In this document: positions 54,178 through 64,000 of the stretch, piece by piece
Position numbering within the stretch: position 1 is the stretch's first letter
Layout of the letters: each line of letters opens with the position of its first letter
NCBI RefSeq assembly: GCF_023159225.1
Contig: NC_063162.1
Location: 87,201,438 to 87,265,437, forward strand
Direction of reading: 5' to 3'
DNA: 64,000 bases
From: Perognathus longimembris pacificus
Taxonomy: Eukaryota > Chordata > Mammalia > Rodentia > Heteromyidae
Notes under the pieces: generated by a model
The model's database searches: none
Told to the model about the DNA's origin: nothing
Seen by the model: the letters and a program-made list of their open reading frames with translations, nothing else
Program-made: the position numbers and the translations under genes

Positions 54178-54383
54178 TTTTTTTTTTTTTGGCCAGTCCT
54201 GGGGCTTGGACTCAGGGCCTGAGCACTGTCCCTGGCTTCTTTTTGCTCAAGGCTAGCACTCTGCCACTTGAGCCACAGTGCCACTTCTGGCCGTTTTCTG
54301 TATATGTGGTGCTGGGGAATTGAACCCAGGGCCTCATGTATACGAGGCAAGCACTCTTGCCACTAGGCCATATCCCCAGCCCC
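54178..54383 (-). mobile_element. IDL-Geo SINE, antisense
   Basis: T13, complete Geo, complete head. TSD gaaatattta before the tail (54165-54174) and at 54384-54393. Confidence 0.95.
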
Positions 54384-54456
54384 GAAATATTTAATTTTTA
54401 ATTCAATTTTTTAACCAACTTATTTTATTAGCATTTAGATATTTTCTAGATTTCTT

Positions 54457-54700
54457 CTCCTCCTTCTTCCCCAACCCGCCCCAGTCATGGGGCTTGAACT
54501 TGGGGCCAGGGCACTGTCCCTGAGCTTTTTGCTCAAGCCTAACTCTCTACCACTTGAGCCACAGCCCCACTTCCAGCTTTTCTTGAGTAGTTTATTGGAG
54601 ATAAGAGTCTCCTGAACTTTCCTGTGATTCAAACAGCAATCCTCAGATTTCAGACTCCTGAGTAGCTTGGATTACAGGCATAAGCCACTGGAGCCTGGCT
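54457..54700 (-). mobile_element. B1-Geo SINE, antisense
   Basis: A CTCCTCCTTCTTCC tail, CCAGTCATGGGGCTTGAACT (Geo), and a 7SL head to CCACTGGAGCCTGGC. Perfect 10-bp TSD tagatttctt at 54447-54456 and 54701-54710. Confidence 0.9.
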
Positions 54701-54710
54701 TAGATTTCTT

Positions 54711-56135
54711 ACTAGCACAGAAAACTCAGTGATGAGCAACTTTTTACAGTTACCTTTTCAAGGGCAGTCTTTTAAAAGAAGCCACTACAAAGTTCTCATG
54801 ATTCATTTCCAATGTACGGTGTTTCTTTCATTTCATAAAACGTAACAAACTTGAGCAGTAGGGATAATTACATTTTAAGCCTCCTCTTCCCTCAAAGAAG
54901 GCATGTCAACAAAATGGTCCACATTTCTGGCTTTTCCATCTTTTTGTTTTCCAAAATTCCAAGCATGTTGTACCCTGAGCCAAGAATATAATGCCAGTTG
55001 GCCTAATTCAAACCCAAGCCTTTATCTTACTTCTCAAGGATGAAATGAAGTAGGTCTACAAAAGATTCACTTGAAGATAAGCTGCATGGAAAACTCAGTT
55101 TCATAGTCTATAGAATTTCTATTTGGGCAGTAAGGCTGTTTTTCTAGTGTTGTGTATTCTGACTTCAAGTCTCATTTTTTTTCTTTTACAAGACCTGGAC
55201 ACTAATTGAGACCATAATGTACTTTAAGTTACTTCTCAGTGGTCAAGGGCCAAAAGATAACTATGTTTTTGGTAAATCATGCATTATCTAAGAGTTATAT
55301 TCAATTTCAATGCAGCATGTACTTTATTCTCTAGCAGGTAATAAAGGCATTTTGTTCTGTTTTGTTAACAAGCACTGAACTCACTTCTTTTCCTGAAGCT
55401 TGTGTCTTTGATCTAAACAACTTTATTATTTATCATTAAAGTTCATAACTCAGACCCTTGAAAGGATTGCAATGAAAAGATTATTGCTTCTCAGATATCC
55501 AGGAAAGACTTACACTTATCAATAAGATAAATGCTGAGCATGCTGTGTTTTTCTGTGTAATTTTTTTTAGTAAAAGGGGTTTTCAAATGAGGCCTCTATT
55601 GAAGTGGTAGGATTTAACTTTTCAAATAAAAAAAAAAACACCCTGTTCTTGTATGACCTGATTTTCCATCACTACCAAGCCCTAACTCCTGGATCCAGCT
55701 GATAAAATCAACTTCCCCTTGGAGTTCCTTGTTTGACTTTTTATACTGAGGGTGGAACTTCATCCTCCCACAACTCCATCACATTTGTTCCTCGCCTTCT
55801 TTCAAACATTGCTTTCCTTTTTTTTTTTTTTAAACCACGAGGCTATTTATAGACCAAACTGATAGAATGCCAACACATTTTATTGTTTTATCCTATTTAT
55901 GCCATGCATAATGCAGGTAAATATTTTATACAGGATATGTCACACTGTTTGGTTAAAATTCCAAAACTAATAGCAGAAGCAGATAGTTCTTAAATTTGTG
56001 GACTATCAGTTACCTTATTTCCCTCCTAACCTGTTACTTAAATATCAACTTCTAGTCAGAACTGGGAGCATAGGCCAAATACTTTGCCTTGGATGGAATT
56101 TAAGATAAATTATAGAGAAGTACATTTATTTCTTT

Positions 56136-56138
<3 letters not shown>
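54711..56138. other. Unique sequence, nothing recognised
   Basis: T-rich runs at 55561 and 55818 only. No exon or repeat family supported. Confidence 0.4.
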
Positions 56139-56175
<37 letters not shown>

Positions 56176-56396
56176 ATGCATGTGTCCTAGGGCTTGAACT
56201 CAGGGTCTTTGGTTCTTGGCTTATTTTTAAATGTAAGACTTCCACCTGAGCCACACCTGTACTTGTAGTTTTTTGCTGGTTAATTGGAGATAATAATTCC
56301 CTGCAATTTCCTGTTTGGGCTAGCTTTGAAGAGAGATTCCCAAGATCTCAGACTCAAAGTAGCTAGGATTACAGTTGTGAGCCACTGGCACCTGGC
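56139..56396 (-). mobile_element. B1-Geo SINE with (CA)n tail, antisense
   Basis: (TG)n at 56139-56174, GCTTGAACTCAGGGTCTTTG (Geo, shortened), TTGCTGGTTAATTGGAGATA, and a 7SL head ending GCCACTGGCACCTGGC. Confidence 0.85.
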
Positions 56397-57166
56397 TTTT
56401 TTTTTTTTTTTTTTTTTGCTTAACCATGTCTGTGCCAGTACTGGGGCTTGAACTTGGCCTAGGTACTGTCCTTGAGCTTTTTTGCTCAAGGCTAGCACTT
56501 TACTGGTTAAGCCATAGCTCTACTTCCAGCTTTTTGAAGGTTAATTGACTGGAGATAAAGAGTCTCACAGGGATCACAAGAGCCCAATAGCTATACCCTT
56601 ATGATCACATAAGATGATGCTAAGTGAAATGAACTCCATGTTATGGAAACGATTGTTATATCACAGTTGTAACTACTTTCAACGTTCCATGTGTATCTGT
56701 AGCTTCTACTTTTGATGATGTTCTTGTATCACCTTCCTGTGGTTGTATCTACACTATCTCTGTAATCTTATCTGAGTATATTGGAAACCAGTCTATACTG
56801 GTATTAGAACTAGGAAATTGAAAGGGAATACCAAAATCAAGAGACAGGGTAAAAAAAGACAAACAACTACAAAAGCAATACTTGCAAAACTGTTTGGTGT
56901 AAGTGAACTGAACACCTCATGGGGGGAAAGGGAAAGGGGGAAGAGGAAGGGGGGAATGAGGGACGATATAACAAACAGTACAAGAAATGTATCCAATGCC
57001 TAATGTATGAAACTGTAACCTCTCTGTACATGAGTTTGATAATAAAAATTTGGGGAAAAAAAAAGTCTCACAGATTCCTTCCCAGGCTGGCTTTGAATGG
57101 TGATCACCCTCACATCTCAGCCTCCAGAGTAGCTAGGATTATAGATATGAGCCACCAGTGCTCAGC
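56397..57166 (-). mobile_element. B1-Geo SINE, antisense, split by L1
   Basis: T tract 56397-56417; Geo from GCCAGTACTGGGGCTTGAAC; broken after GAGTCTCACAG (56570) and resumed at 57074 (ATTCCTTCCCAGGCTGGC) to GCCACCAGTGCTCAGC. Confidence 0.9.
56571..57063 (+). mobile_element. L1 insertion, 493 bp, 5'-truncated
   Basis: GGATCACAAGAGCCCAATAG to the terminus GAAACTGTAACCTCTCTGTA, GTTTGATAATAAAAATT and an A-tail. Perfect 10-bp TSD agtctcacag at 56561-56570 and 57064-57073. It consists of 3' end only, with a G-rich GGGGGGAAAGGGAAAGGGGG-type UTR block. Confidence 0.9.
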
Positions 57167-57251
57167 ACATGCCCAGCTTCTTAAGCACATTTTTTTCTAT
57201 TTATACAGTAAACTTGCCCTTTTTCACAGGGACTAGTTTTATTTGAAATAG

Positions 57252-57559
57252 TGTTGTGCCAAGTTGCAAGACCACCCCCAAGAAGACCACCGAGATTCAG
57301 ACACTCCGAAATGCAAAAGCAAGGCAAGGCTTTATTTAACGAGCTGCCAACTCGGGCCTCGTCCTACCCACCAACACAGCGGAGGTTAGGGGGAAGCCCC
57401 GAGCTGTGATTACACAGGGCTTATAAAGGCAAAGAACAAGGTTACAACAATCAGCTGTGCAAGCGAGATTAGAACACAGGTACAAATCTGATTGGCTCAG
57501 GGTTCGATTCTAAAATGGGGTTCACGTGGTGGGGCCTGACTTCAAAGTCTGGCACCTCA
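57252..57559 (-). mobile_element. Solo LTR of an endogenous retrovirus (class I-like), antisense
   Basis: 308 bp. On the minus strand it begins TGAGGTGCC and ends GGCACAACA (TG...CA). It has a CCAAT box (AGCCAATCAG), a TATA-like CTTTATAAGC and a poly(A) signal AATAAA near CTCGTTAAATAAAGCC. A perfect 4-bp TSD, atag, lies at 57248-57251 and 57560-57563. A 4-bp duplication is usual for gammaretrovirus-like ERVs. There is no internal retroviral sequence on either side, so it is the product of LTR-LTR recombination. Confidence 0.8.
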
Positions 57560-57563
57560 ATAG

Positions 57564-57584
57564 AAGCAGAAGCAGAAGCAGAAA
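57564..57584 (+). repeat. (GCAGAA)n short tandem repeat
   Basis: Three to four units of AGAAGC directly next to the right TSD of the solo LTR. Confidence 0.8.
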
Positions 57585-58240
57585 TATGATTAATGATCTG
57601 AGTGTTCACATTGCAGGTGATTCTAGTTTGGATATTAGACTGGCCAGTGAGTATAAATGTTCTTACTGTTTTTTGGGGGGTTATTTTTATTCTTATATTC
57701 TGCCTCTTCATAACTGCTCATAAACTTAAGATACTGTTATGGACATACAGTTACTTAGTAGATTTGGGATCACATCAGAGTACACACTGGAAAAGAATAT
57801 TCTGAGGTATGTTTGCATTTTTTTGATGCCATGGCAGGGTTAATAAGTTGTCAAGGTGAAATTCCTAATTTGGACTCCCTTTCAGGGTGTTTACAGGTGA
57901 TATTAATGACTTTTCCCCATTGAACATATGTAACTGATTGTCCTTCTCCTCTCCAGTCTCCATTTTAACCTTGAGCAATGAGCCCCCCGTCAGCTGGGAC
58001 CCAGTTTGCAGGCGTCTGCTGGCTGGGTCTGTTATTACTCTGTGAATCATTGCTGGCCTTATTAAACTATTTTGGGCAGCAGCCTTTCTAGTCTCCTCCT
58101 GTGAACTGTGAAGCCTGGAGCTGCTACAGCAACATCATGTCTGGTGTGGAATTTGGATATGGACTGGTTCCTAACACTGCATCTTTCCTTGCCGGGGCCA
58201 CTTTGTGCTTTGAAATTTTTCTTTTCTCAAAAGTTACCAC
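57585..58240. other. Sequence next to the solo LTR, unassigned
   Basis: About 57890-58090 (AGCCCCCCGTCAGCTGGGAC, TTATTAAACTATTTTGGGC) could be an old repeat that I cannot name. Confidence 0.3.
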
Positions 58241-58252
58241 AGAAATGTCATT

Positions 58253-58496
58253 CTTTTTGTTGTTGTTGTTGGTCATGGGGCTTGCACTCTGTCTGGGCCT
58301 GGGTGCTGTCCCTGAGCTCTTCAGCTCAAGGCTAGTGCTATATCACTTGAGCCACAGCGCCACTTCTGCTTTTGGGTGCTTAATTGGAGATAAGAATCTC
58401 ACAGACTTTCCTGTGCAGGCAGGCTTTGCACTGTGGTCCTCAGATCTCAGTCTCCTGAGAAGCTAGGGTTACAGGCATGAGACACTGGCACCTGGC
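58253..58496 (-). mobile_element. B1-Geo SINE, antisense
   Basis: GTTGTTGTTG tail, GGTCATGGGGCTTGCACTCT (Geo), and a complete 7SL head ending GACACTGGCACCTGGC. Perfect 12-bp TSD agaaatgtcatt at 58241-58252 and 58497-58508. Confidence 0.95.
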
Positions 58497-58610
58497 AGAA
58501 ATGTCATTTTTGAATGTCATATAAGGTATAGAAGACAACTTGTTTTCAGTTTGTGGAGTTATAACAAAATATAAGAAATAAATGAATTGTTTATAAAGAA
58601 CAAGGATTTA

Positions 58611-58837
58611 AAGCTGGTCACTGGTGGCTTACACTTGTAATCCTAGTTACTTTGGAGGCTGAGATCTGAGGATCAAGATATAAAAGTCCACGAGACTCTT
58701 TATCTCCAAATAACTATCAAAAAGCTGGAAGCAGAGTTGTGGTTCAAGTGTCAGCCTTGAGTAAAAAAAAAGAAAAGCTAAAGCGTAGCATGCAAGACCC
58801 TAAAGTCAAGCCCCAGGATTGGTGCCCTCCCTCCCCC
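58611..58837 (+). mobile_element. B1-Geo SINE
   Basis: AGCTGGTCACTGGTGGCTTA head, ATAACTATCAAAAAGCTGGA, and Geo ending CCCCAGGATTGGTGCC. TSD-like caaggattta / taaggatttg. Confidence 0.8.
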
Positions 58838-58844
58838 TTAAGGA

Positions 58845-59065
58845 TTTGTGCCAGCAGGTCTGGTTCATACATGGTGTCTTCTTGCTATGGTGAAGGGACC
58901 GGGCAGAGGTTTGAGGCCTCTTTCATAAAGGCACTGATCACATTTTGGGGGCTTTCCCTTCATGATCTAATCACTTCCTAAAGGCCCACTTCCGGTTGCC
59001 AATCAAATTGCAATAAGGATTCAGCTCATGAATTTGAGGGAAGATAGTTCATGCCACAGTATATT
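58845..59065 (-). mobile_element. MaLR-type LTR fragment, antisense
   Basis: TTCATAAAGGCACTGATCAC, CTTCATGATCTAATCACTTC, CTAAAGGCCCACTTC and TCAGCTCATGAATTTGAGGG follow the reversed MaLR LTR order. Confidence 0.55.
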
Positions 59066-59701
59066 CTCCCCTTCCCCCTCTCATTCACTTTAGCATATTC
59101 ATGATTCTGGTTTGTGTTGCTGATGTTTGCTCACTTTTGCTGAACTCCACTTCAGTTCTATGGTCCAACCTCACCACAAAAGGCAGCACAGTGCCAGGGA
59201 TGAGCAGGTAGTCTGTATCCAACTCCCACCAGTAGGGGCAAATGGCATATCCTTGTCAAGCCCCAGTTGCTAAAGCTTTAAACTGAGGGAAATGGGCCCA
59301 ACCTGACATGGTAGCATTAGTACTAATTAGAATAGGGCTTGTCAGATTTGGTTGGTGAGAGAACCAACCATGGGCTAGAACTCATCTATAAAAAAAAGTC
59401 TTCTGGCCTGTTAGGAGACATGATAATTCTTGTATTTCATTATATCAGTTAGTCACTAAGACCCTGAAAAGATGTGCTTCCTGCCTAATGCCACAAAACT
59501 GAAGGACAAAAGCTCAGGTTTTCCATCCCTAGTCTTCATTTAGCTGCATAGCTATCCCTCTTGTTGTTGGCTCAGAGCCTCATTTGAGTTATTCTCCGTC
59601 TTGTTCATAAGAAAATACCTTTTCTGTATGTTATTTCATGCTTTTCCTCATTTCCCTGTTCCCTCACAGAAACAAAACAAAATAAACAAACAAAAAATCA
59701 A
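59066..59701. other. Unique sequence, nothing recognised
   Basis: Only an A-rich AAACAAAACAAAATAAAC run at 59670-59695, which precedes the next SINE. Confidence 0.4.
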
Positions 59702-59955
59702 GGCCCAGTGCTCAAGTCTCATGCCTATAATCGTAGCCACTCAGGAGGCTGATATTTGAGAATTGAAGTTTGAAGCCAGCCTGGGCAAGAAAGTCTGTGA
59801 CACTTTTATACCCTATTAACTACCAAAAGAGCCAGAGTGAAGGTGTGGCTCCAGGGGTGGAAAGCTCTAGCCTTTGAGTGAAAAAGCTTAGGGACAGTGC
59901 CTAAGGCCTGAGATCAAGCCCCAGGACAGGCACAAAACAATCACACACACCCCAA
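59702..59955 (+). mobile_element. B1-Geo SINE with CA-type tail
   Basis: GGCCCAGTGCTCAAGTCTCA head, CCTATTAACTACCAAAAGAG, and Geo to AGGACAGGCACAAAAC, followed by CACACACACC. Confidence 0.85.
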
Positions 59956-60899
59956 ATAATAACAACAAACAAAGGCAGTATATTAATTTCCTTCTGCTAC
60001 TATAGCAAATTATCCTAGTAGCATACACAATTGTAGGGGACAGAGGCCTTAAATCAGGTGTCAGCAAGACTTATTTCCTTTGAGGATCAGGTGGAGAATC
60101 CACTCCTGACTTTATAAATTCACAGAGGCTCCTGCATTCCTTGGTCAATGGCCTCATTTAACACCTTTTCCTTCTCTGTATCTATCATTGCTTGCCTTTA
60201 TATAGTATTCCTCTGATAGTGCTTTGTAATTGGATTGGATCTACCTGGACAATCCAGAAGAATTTTTCCCTCTTCAGGACTTTCACCTAATAGATACATT
60301 TGCAAAATTCCTTTTGCTGTATAAGTTTACATTATACAGATTAAGATTAAGATGCAGACATGATTGGTGCCATTATTCTGCTTACCATAGACAAACACTT
60401 GCTTTACAACCCAGAATTCCCAAATTGTCTCTTCTCACCTGTGGTTTTAAGCTTTTCCAAATTAAACCATATTTTTCAGTCTGTTCGCATGCATTTTTCT
60501 AGCTGAACACTCTTCCTCTCTCTGTTCCCCATATGAATACTTGATTTTAGGGCAGACTTATTGTAGAAATGAGAGGCTGTGACACCACACACCCAAATAA
60601 ATAGCTGTATAAATGTGTCAGCTCTGATGTGAAGGTGATGATGGCTGGGGGATGGGAACCTGGGGGCATTCTGTCTTCCCACAGCTCATTTTCTGCCTCT
60701 GAATATATACTTCCTGTGAGACTGTTAAGCAGTTTTTGGAATTTAAGAAAATCATCTTCATATAGTACCACATTTGAGTTAGACATTTGCTGTGAAGAAC
60801 TTGCTTTCTTGGTTTTGGATATTGGCTGTATTTGAAATATTGGCAGCAGAAATCTTACTGGTGAATTCAATCAGGGATCCTTCATCTAAACCTAGGTCT
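59956..60899. other. Unassigned sequence with two open frames
   Basis: A minus frame of 107 codons at 60547-60870 and a plus frame at 60230-60502 have no domain I recognise and no splice-site framing; left uncalled. Confidence 0.35.
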
Positions 60900-61035
60900 C
60901 AAGCCAGGCACAGTGTTTTCACCTGTAATCTCTGTTACTCTGGAAATGAAGGCAGGAGGAGTTTGAGGCTCATCTAGTTTGTATAGTAAGATCCTATTTA
61001 TAAATAATCAATCAATCAATCATCAACCAGTCAAT
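60900..61035 (+). mobile_element. B1-type monomeric SINE with (AATC)n tail
   Basis: AAGCCAGGCACAGTGTTTTC, CCTGTAATCTCTGTTACTCT, GTATAGTAAGATCCTATTTA, then AATCAATCAATCAATC. Confidence 0.65.
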
Positions 61036-61680
61036 TAGTCAAACCTAGATCCCCCCAGTTGTTAAAGGCTTCATATCAGGACTTAAAACAGATCCCTTGG
61101 GACTATGCAAAAGCCATACAAACATTTTCCAGAAAGACTGGACCACAAGCTTCATTCGATTTTCAAGAGGTTATATTGACCAACTGAGTTGATGGTGAGT
61201 GGATTACTTTCCAGTTTCCCCTTAGGTAAAAGGCCCTTGGAAGTGTTCTGCGTTTATGGTGGTGTTTTTTTTTTTTTTTTTTTTTTTAATATGTGCTCTT
61301 TTTTTAGCAGCAACTCAGCTTTCTCATTCATATTGTAATAGACCTCCCACTGAAGCCCTTGTCTTTTCTGCTGTCAGCAATAAAAGGTTTGTTCTGTTTC
61401 AGTTGGTGCATTGTGAGATATCTTTAGAACAAGATATGGGAAACCTTTGTTAAGTATAATCTGTATCTTGGATAGGCAATATATAATTTGTTTGTTTAGA
61501 CAGGAATTGAAGATGAAAAGTGTTGTCCCCCCATCCCCACACAAACACCAGATGTGCTATTTGCATTTTTTTCTTTTAGTCCATGTAACTTGGGAACCAA
61601 ACAAAACTAATTTCCTTCAGTATTTTGCTATGAATTTCCTCTCATTCTGATCACCATTTACCCCTTCTTTTGCCTCATGT

Positions 61681-61682
<2 letters not shown>

Positions 61683-61725
<43 letters not shown>

Positions 61726-61951
61726 ACACTGTTACTAGGACTTGAACTCAGGGCCTGGGTTATTGTCCCTTAGCCTTTCCATTCAAAGTTAACATTTTAC
61801 TACTTGAGCCACAGTTCCACTTCTGGTTTTTGCTAGTTAATTGGACAAGAGTTCAATTTACTTTCTGCCTGAGCTGGCTTTGAACCTCTATCTTCAGATC
61901 TTAGCCTCCTGAGTAGCGAGGATTACAGGCATAAGCCACCATTGCCTGGCA
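61683..61951 (-). mobile_element. B1-Geo SINE with (CA)n tail, antisense
   Basis: (TG)17 at 61683-61717, TACTAGGACTTGAACTCAGG (Geo), GCTAGTTAATTGGACAAGAG, and a 7SL head to GCCACCATTGCCTGGC. Confidence 0.85.
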
Positions 61952-63106
61952 CCAGACACTTACATATTACATTATTCTATTTTTATGAAGTTCTAGAACA
62001 AGTCAGAGTAACCAGCAGTAGTGGAAATCAGATGGGTGAGGATTGGAGTTGGTTGCCAGGATCATGAGAAATTATGGGGGTGAAGAAATGTTGTTGATTA
62101 GAATGGTGGTTCCATAGATTTACACAATCATTCCAAATTCTTCAAATACACTTAAACAGGAGTATGAGACATAAACCTCAATAAAGATGGTTAAGCTAAG
62201 GTGTTGATAGCGACATCATACTTGGCATAATGCATAGAGTATTTTAACTATGCCATTGACTTTTCTCTGATCTCATGTTTTCCTCTCAAAACTGTGGTCA
62301 TTTTGTCACTGTTCCCCTGCCACTTGTCCAAGAAGACAGATGGAACCACAAGCCAGTGTGCCACTGTGGAGATTGAACCATCTACTGTCCCCATTCCTAT
62401 GAGCCAGTTACTTCTGTGCCTCAGGATATTTTATCAATGTCAGCGGCAAGCACGGGAACCATTTAGAACTTCAGTTATTACTTCTTCTTTAGTTACCAAG
62501 AATTTACTAGGAAAACTACATATGCAAATAAAGTAATGCCTGAGAAATGCCAAGTGCTTTTCTAGTCTCCAGAAGGAAGTTTAGAGGATTTGTAGACTGA
62601 GTGGGTTGAACTTACTGCAATATTCTGTACTTTAAAAAAAAGCCTAAAAATAAAACGTTGGCATTACAGTTGGTGTTCTGAGTCATATTTTAAATCCTGT
62701 AAGCCTGCAGCTTAGAAAAATGCTATTTAGAAAACTCTAAACCACACATGAAATACATCTACATCTTGCCAGTTGTCTTGCCAGCTTCTTATTTCAGAGT
62801 TTTATCCATGAGATGTCTAGGACTAGGATGGAAAGCCTGTGGGGCCACTAATATAGTGAGTTCCACATGGGACAAGACAGCAGCACTGCTTCTCACAGCC
62901 CTTCCCCCCAAACTCTCTTTAAGCCTCTGCTCCAAGGTGGTAGAGGAACTCACTGAACCAACAACTTACTACATACAGACAACCTAGTTAAATAGAAACT
63001 AGAGACTACATCCATTTTACTTTCTTTTTCTTAATTAAAATAAAATAATTCTAGCAGTCTTTTTTGTTGATGTTGGCTATGCTGTTTGTGCATGGAAAAA
63101 TTTATT
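61952..63106. other. Unassigned sequence
   Basis: A plus frame at 62294-62536 ends just before an AATAAAG (about 62526), which looks like a transcript end. I see no splice sites, A-tail or homology to support a gene or retrocopy. Confidence 0.3.
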
Positions 63107-63360
63107 GGTCCATGCATTGGAATTTATTGAGAACCTATCCTAACACATGCCACAGATTTTGCTAGGCAGCAGGGTATAAAGTTCAAAACAAAAACAAAAA
63201 CAAAAACTCTGTGCCTTACAGAAACTTATTATTTAGCAAGGATGCAGACATGTAAACAAAATAGCCTCTTATAATAAAGTCAGTTGGGAAAATTTTGTGT
63301 GTGAACAGCCTGGTGTGCTCCAGCCAGAGGATTCTAGGAAGAATGGGTCCTCCCCACTGC
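63107..63360. mobile_element. Ancient mammalian repeat remnant
   Basis: GGAATTTATTGAGAACCTAT and GCTAGGCAGCAGGGTATAAA, then TATTATTTAGCAAGGATGCA with AACAAAATAG, fit the 'attgagcacctac...gtgctaggc' repeat also glimpsed at 180-250, 13260-13310 and 24425. A (CAAAAA)n run is inserted at 63185-63210. Confidence 0.4.
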
Positions 63361-63559
63361 AAGGTATAACCTGGGTGCTTCTGTGTCCATGATGGAATTT
63401 GGAGGTGGTTGCTTCAAAGGCTCTGAGGCAGGCTGTGGGTAATGCCAGTGAACTGGTATTATGGAAGGTGAAATGTGAGATGTGTAGTTATAGGAATTGA
63501 GGCTTGTGTTTAGCACAGAGTACCCAGGTTTCCTTTTATGTCAGTAGTCAATACTGTGA

Positions 63560-63940
63560 TGTGTGTCTGTGCATGTGCACATGCTCGTGCAAATGAGTAC
63601 TGGGGTTTGAACTCAGGTACTCTTGTTTGACTTTTTTTTTTCCTGGTCCTGGTACTTGAACTCCAGGCCTGGGTACTATCCCTGAGCCTCTTTGTGTTCA
63701 AGGATAGTGCTCTATTACTTGAGCCACACCTCCACTTTCAGCTTTTTCTAAGTTTATTGGAGATAAGAGTCTCATGGACTTTCCTGCTCATGCTTGCTCT
63801 GAACCATGATCCTCAGATCTCAGCCTCCTGAGTAGCTAGGATTACAGGCATGAGCCACCAGCACCCAGCTCTTGCTTACTTTTTTTGCTCAAGTCTGAGG
63901 CTCTACACTTGAGCCACATCTCTACCTCTGGCTGTTGCTG
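63560..63940 (-). mobile_element. B1-Geo SINE, antisense, split by a younger copy
   Basis: A TGTG/TGCA-rich tail, GTACTGGGGTTTGAACTCAG, a break at about 63631, then Geo resumes at about 63876 (TTTTTTTGCTCAAGTCTGAG, CACTTGAGCCACATCTCTAC). The 7SL part is replaced by the CTT run at the window edge or lies beyond it. Confidence 0.65.
63632..63870 (-). mobile_element. B1-Geo SINE, antisense, nested
   Basis: T9, GGTCCTGGTACTTGAACTCC (Geo), TTTATTGGAGATAAGAGTC, and a complete 7SL head ending CCACCAGCACCCAGC. TSD-like cttgtttgac / cttgcttact. Confidence 0.85.
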
Positions 63941-64000
63941 CTTCTCCTTCTCCTCCTTCTTCTTCCTCTTCCTCTTCCTCTTCTTCTTCTTCTTCTTCTT
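63940..64000 (+). repeat. (CTT)n/(CTTCCT)n polypyrimidine repeat at the window edge
   Basis: CTCC, CTT and TTCCTC units grade into pure CTT; it runs off the end of the window. Confidence 0.9.

Larger units (their letters stand above)
13902..64000 (+). other. Inferred first intron (extends past the window)
   Basis: No coding exon was recognised from the donor to the window end. Transposons here are mostly on the minus strand (about 28 of 38 lineage SINEs and 11 of 13 L1/LTR pieces by my count), as expected inside a plus-strand transcription unit, where sense insertions tend to be lost. Small noncoding exons could be hidden in it. Confidence 0.4.

Noticed and set aside
57469..57711. Minus frame overlapping the solo LTR considered as retroviral coding sequence
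   Set aside because: It starts outside and ends inside the LTR U3; no gag, pol or env motif, so it is not retroviral protein.
60547..60870. 107-codon minus-strand frame
   Set aside because: Acidic, plausible-looking peptide, but no homology recalled, no splice sites and AT-rich context; chance is the simplest explanation.
1..64000. CRISPR array, bacterial operon, phage or toxin system
   Set aside because: No regular direct repeats with unique spacers, no ribosome-binding-site-led ORFs; sequence composition and repeats are mammalian throughout.

Overview
This is mammalian nuclear DNA from a rodent, almost certainly of the superfamily Geomyoidea (kangaroo rats, pocket mice, pocket gophers). 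The main evidence is about nineteen copies of a dimeric SINE with a tRNA-Ala/ID-like left half and a right half found in no other rodent SINE I know. That is the structure described for IDL-Geo, a geomyoid-restricted family. About thirty further SINEs carry the same right half behind a 7SL/B1-like head; I call these B1-Geo. No bacterial, phage or CRISPR-type content was seen, and no protein-coding exon could be recognised.

Layout: 1-9.4 kb is SINE- and L1-rich intergenic-looking DNA with ancient MIR, hAT and MaLR remnants. From 9.4 to 12.7 kb young transposons are nearly absent. A CpG island at about 13.0-14.6 kb is the only gene-like landmark. It has a CCAAT box, GC boxes and a TGACGTAA (CRE/ATF-type) site, then a GC-rich stretch with no ATG that ends in a strong splice donor (CAG|GTAAGC, GT at 13902). 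I read this as the promoter and noncoding first exon of a plus-strand gene I cannot name. From 13.9 kb to the window end I see no recognisable exon, so this would be a very long first intron. The orientation of transposons fits: downstream of the donor roughly 28 of 38 lineage SINEs and 11 of 13 L1/LTR pieces lie on the minus strand, antisense to the inferred gene.

The rest is a record of retroposition: nested SINEs with intact target-site duplications (TSDs), several 3' ends of L1 elements, MaLR-type LTRs, a clean 308-bp solo LTR at 57252-57559 with 4-bp TSDs, microsatellites grown on SINE tails, and a local duplication of about 220 bp (21.0 and 21.9 kb).

The most unusual items are two insertions of only 36 and 40 bp (9350-9385 and 45371-45410). 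Each is just the 5' half of the IDL tRNA-like head, stops at the anticodon-loop position, has no A-tail, and is flanked by a perfect 16-bp TSD. They look like tailless retropseudogenes made from tRNA-half-like SINE RNA. A 24-bp perfect inverted repeat at 34993-35057 is also notable. Family names for old repeats are from memory of consensus sequences and were not checked with a repeat library.
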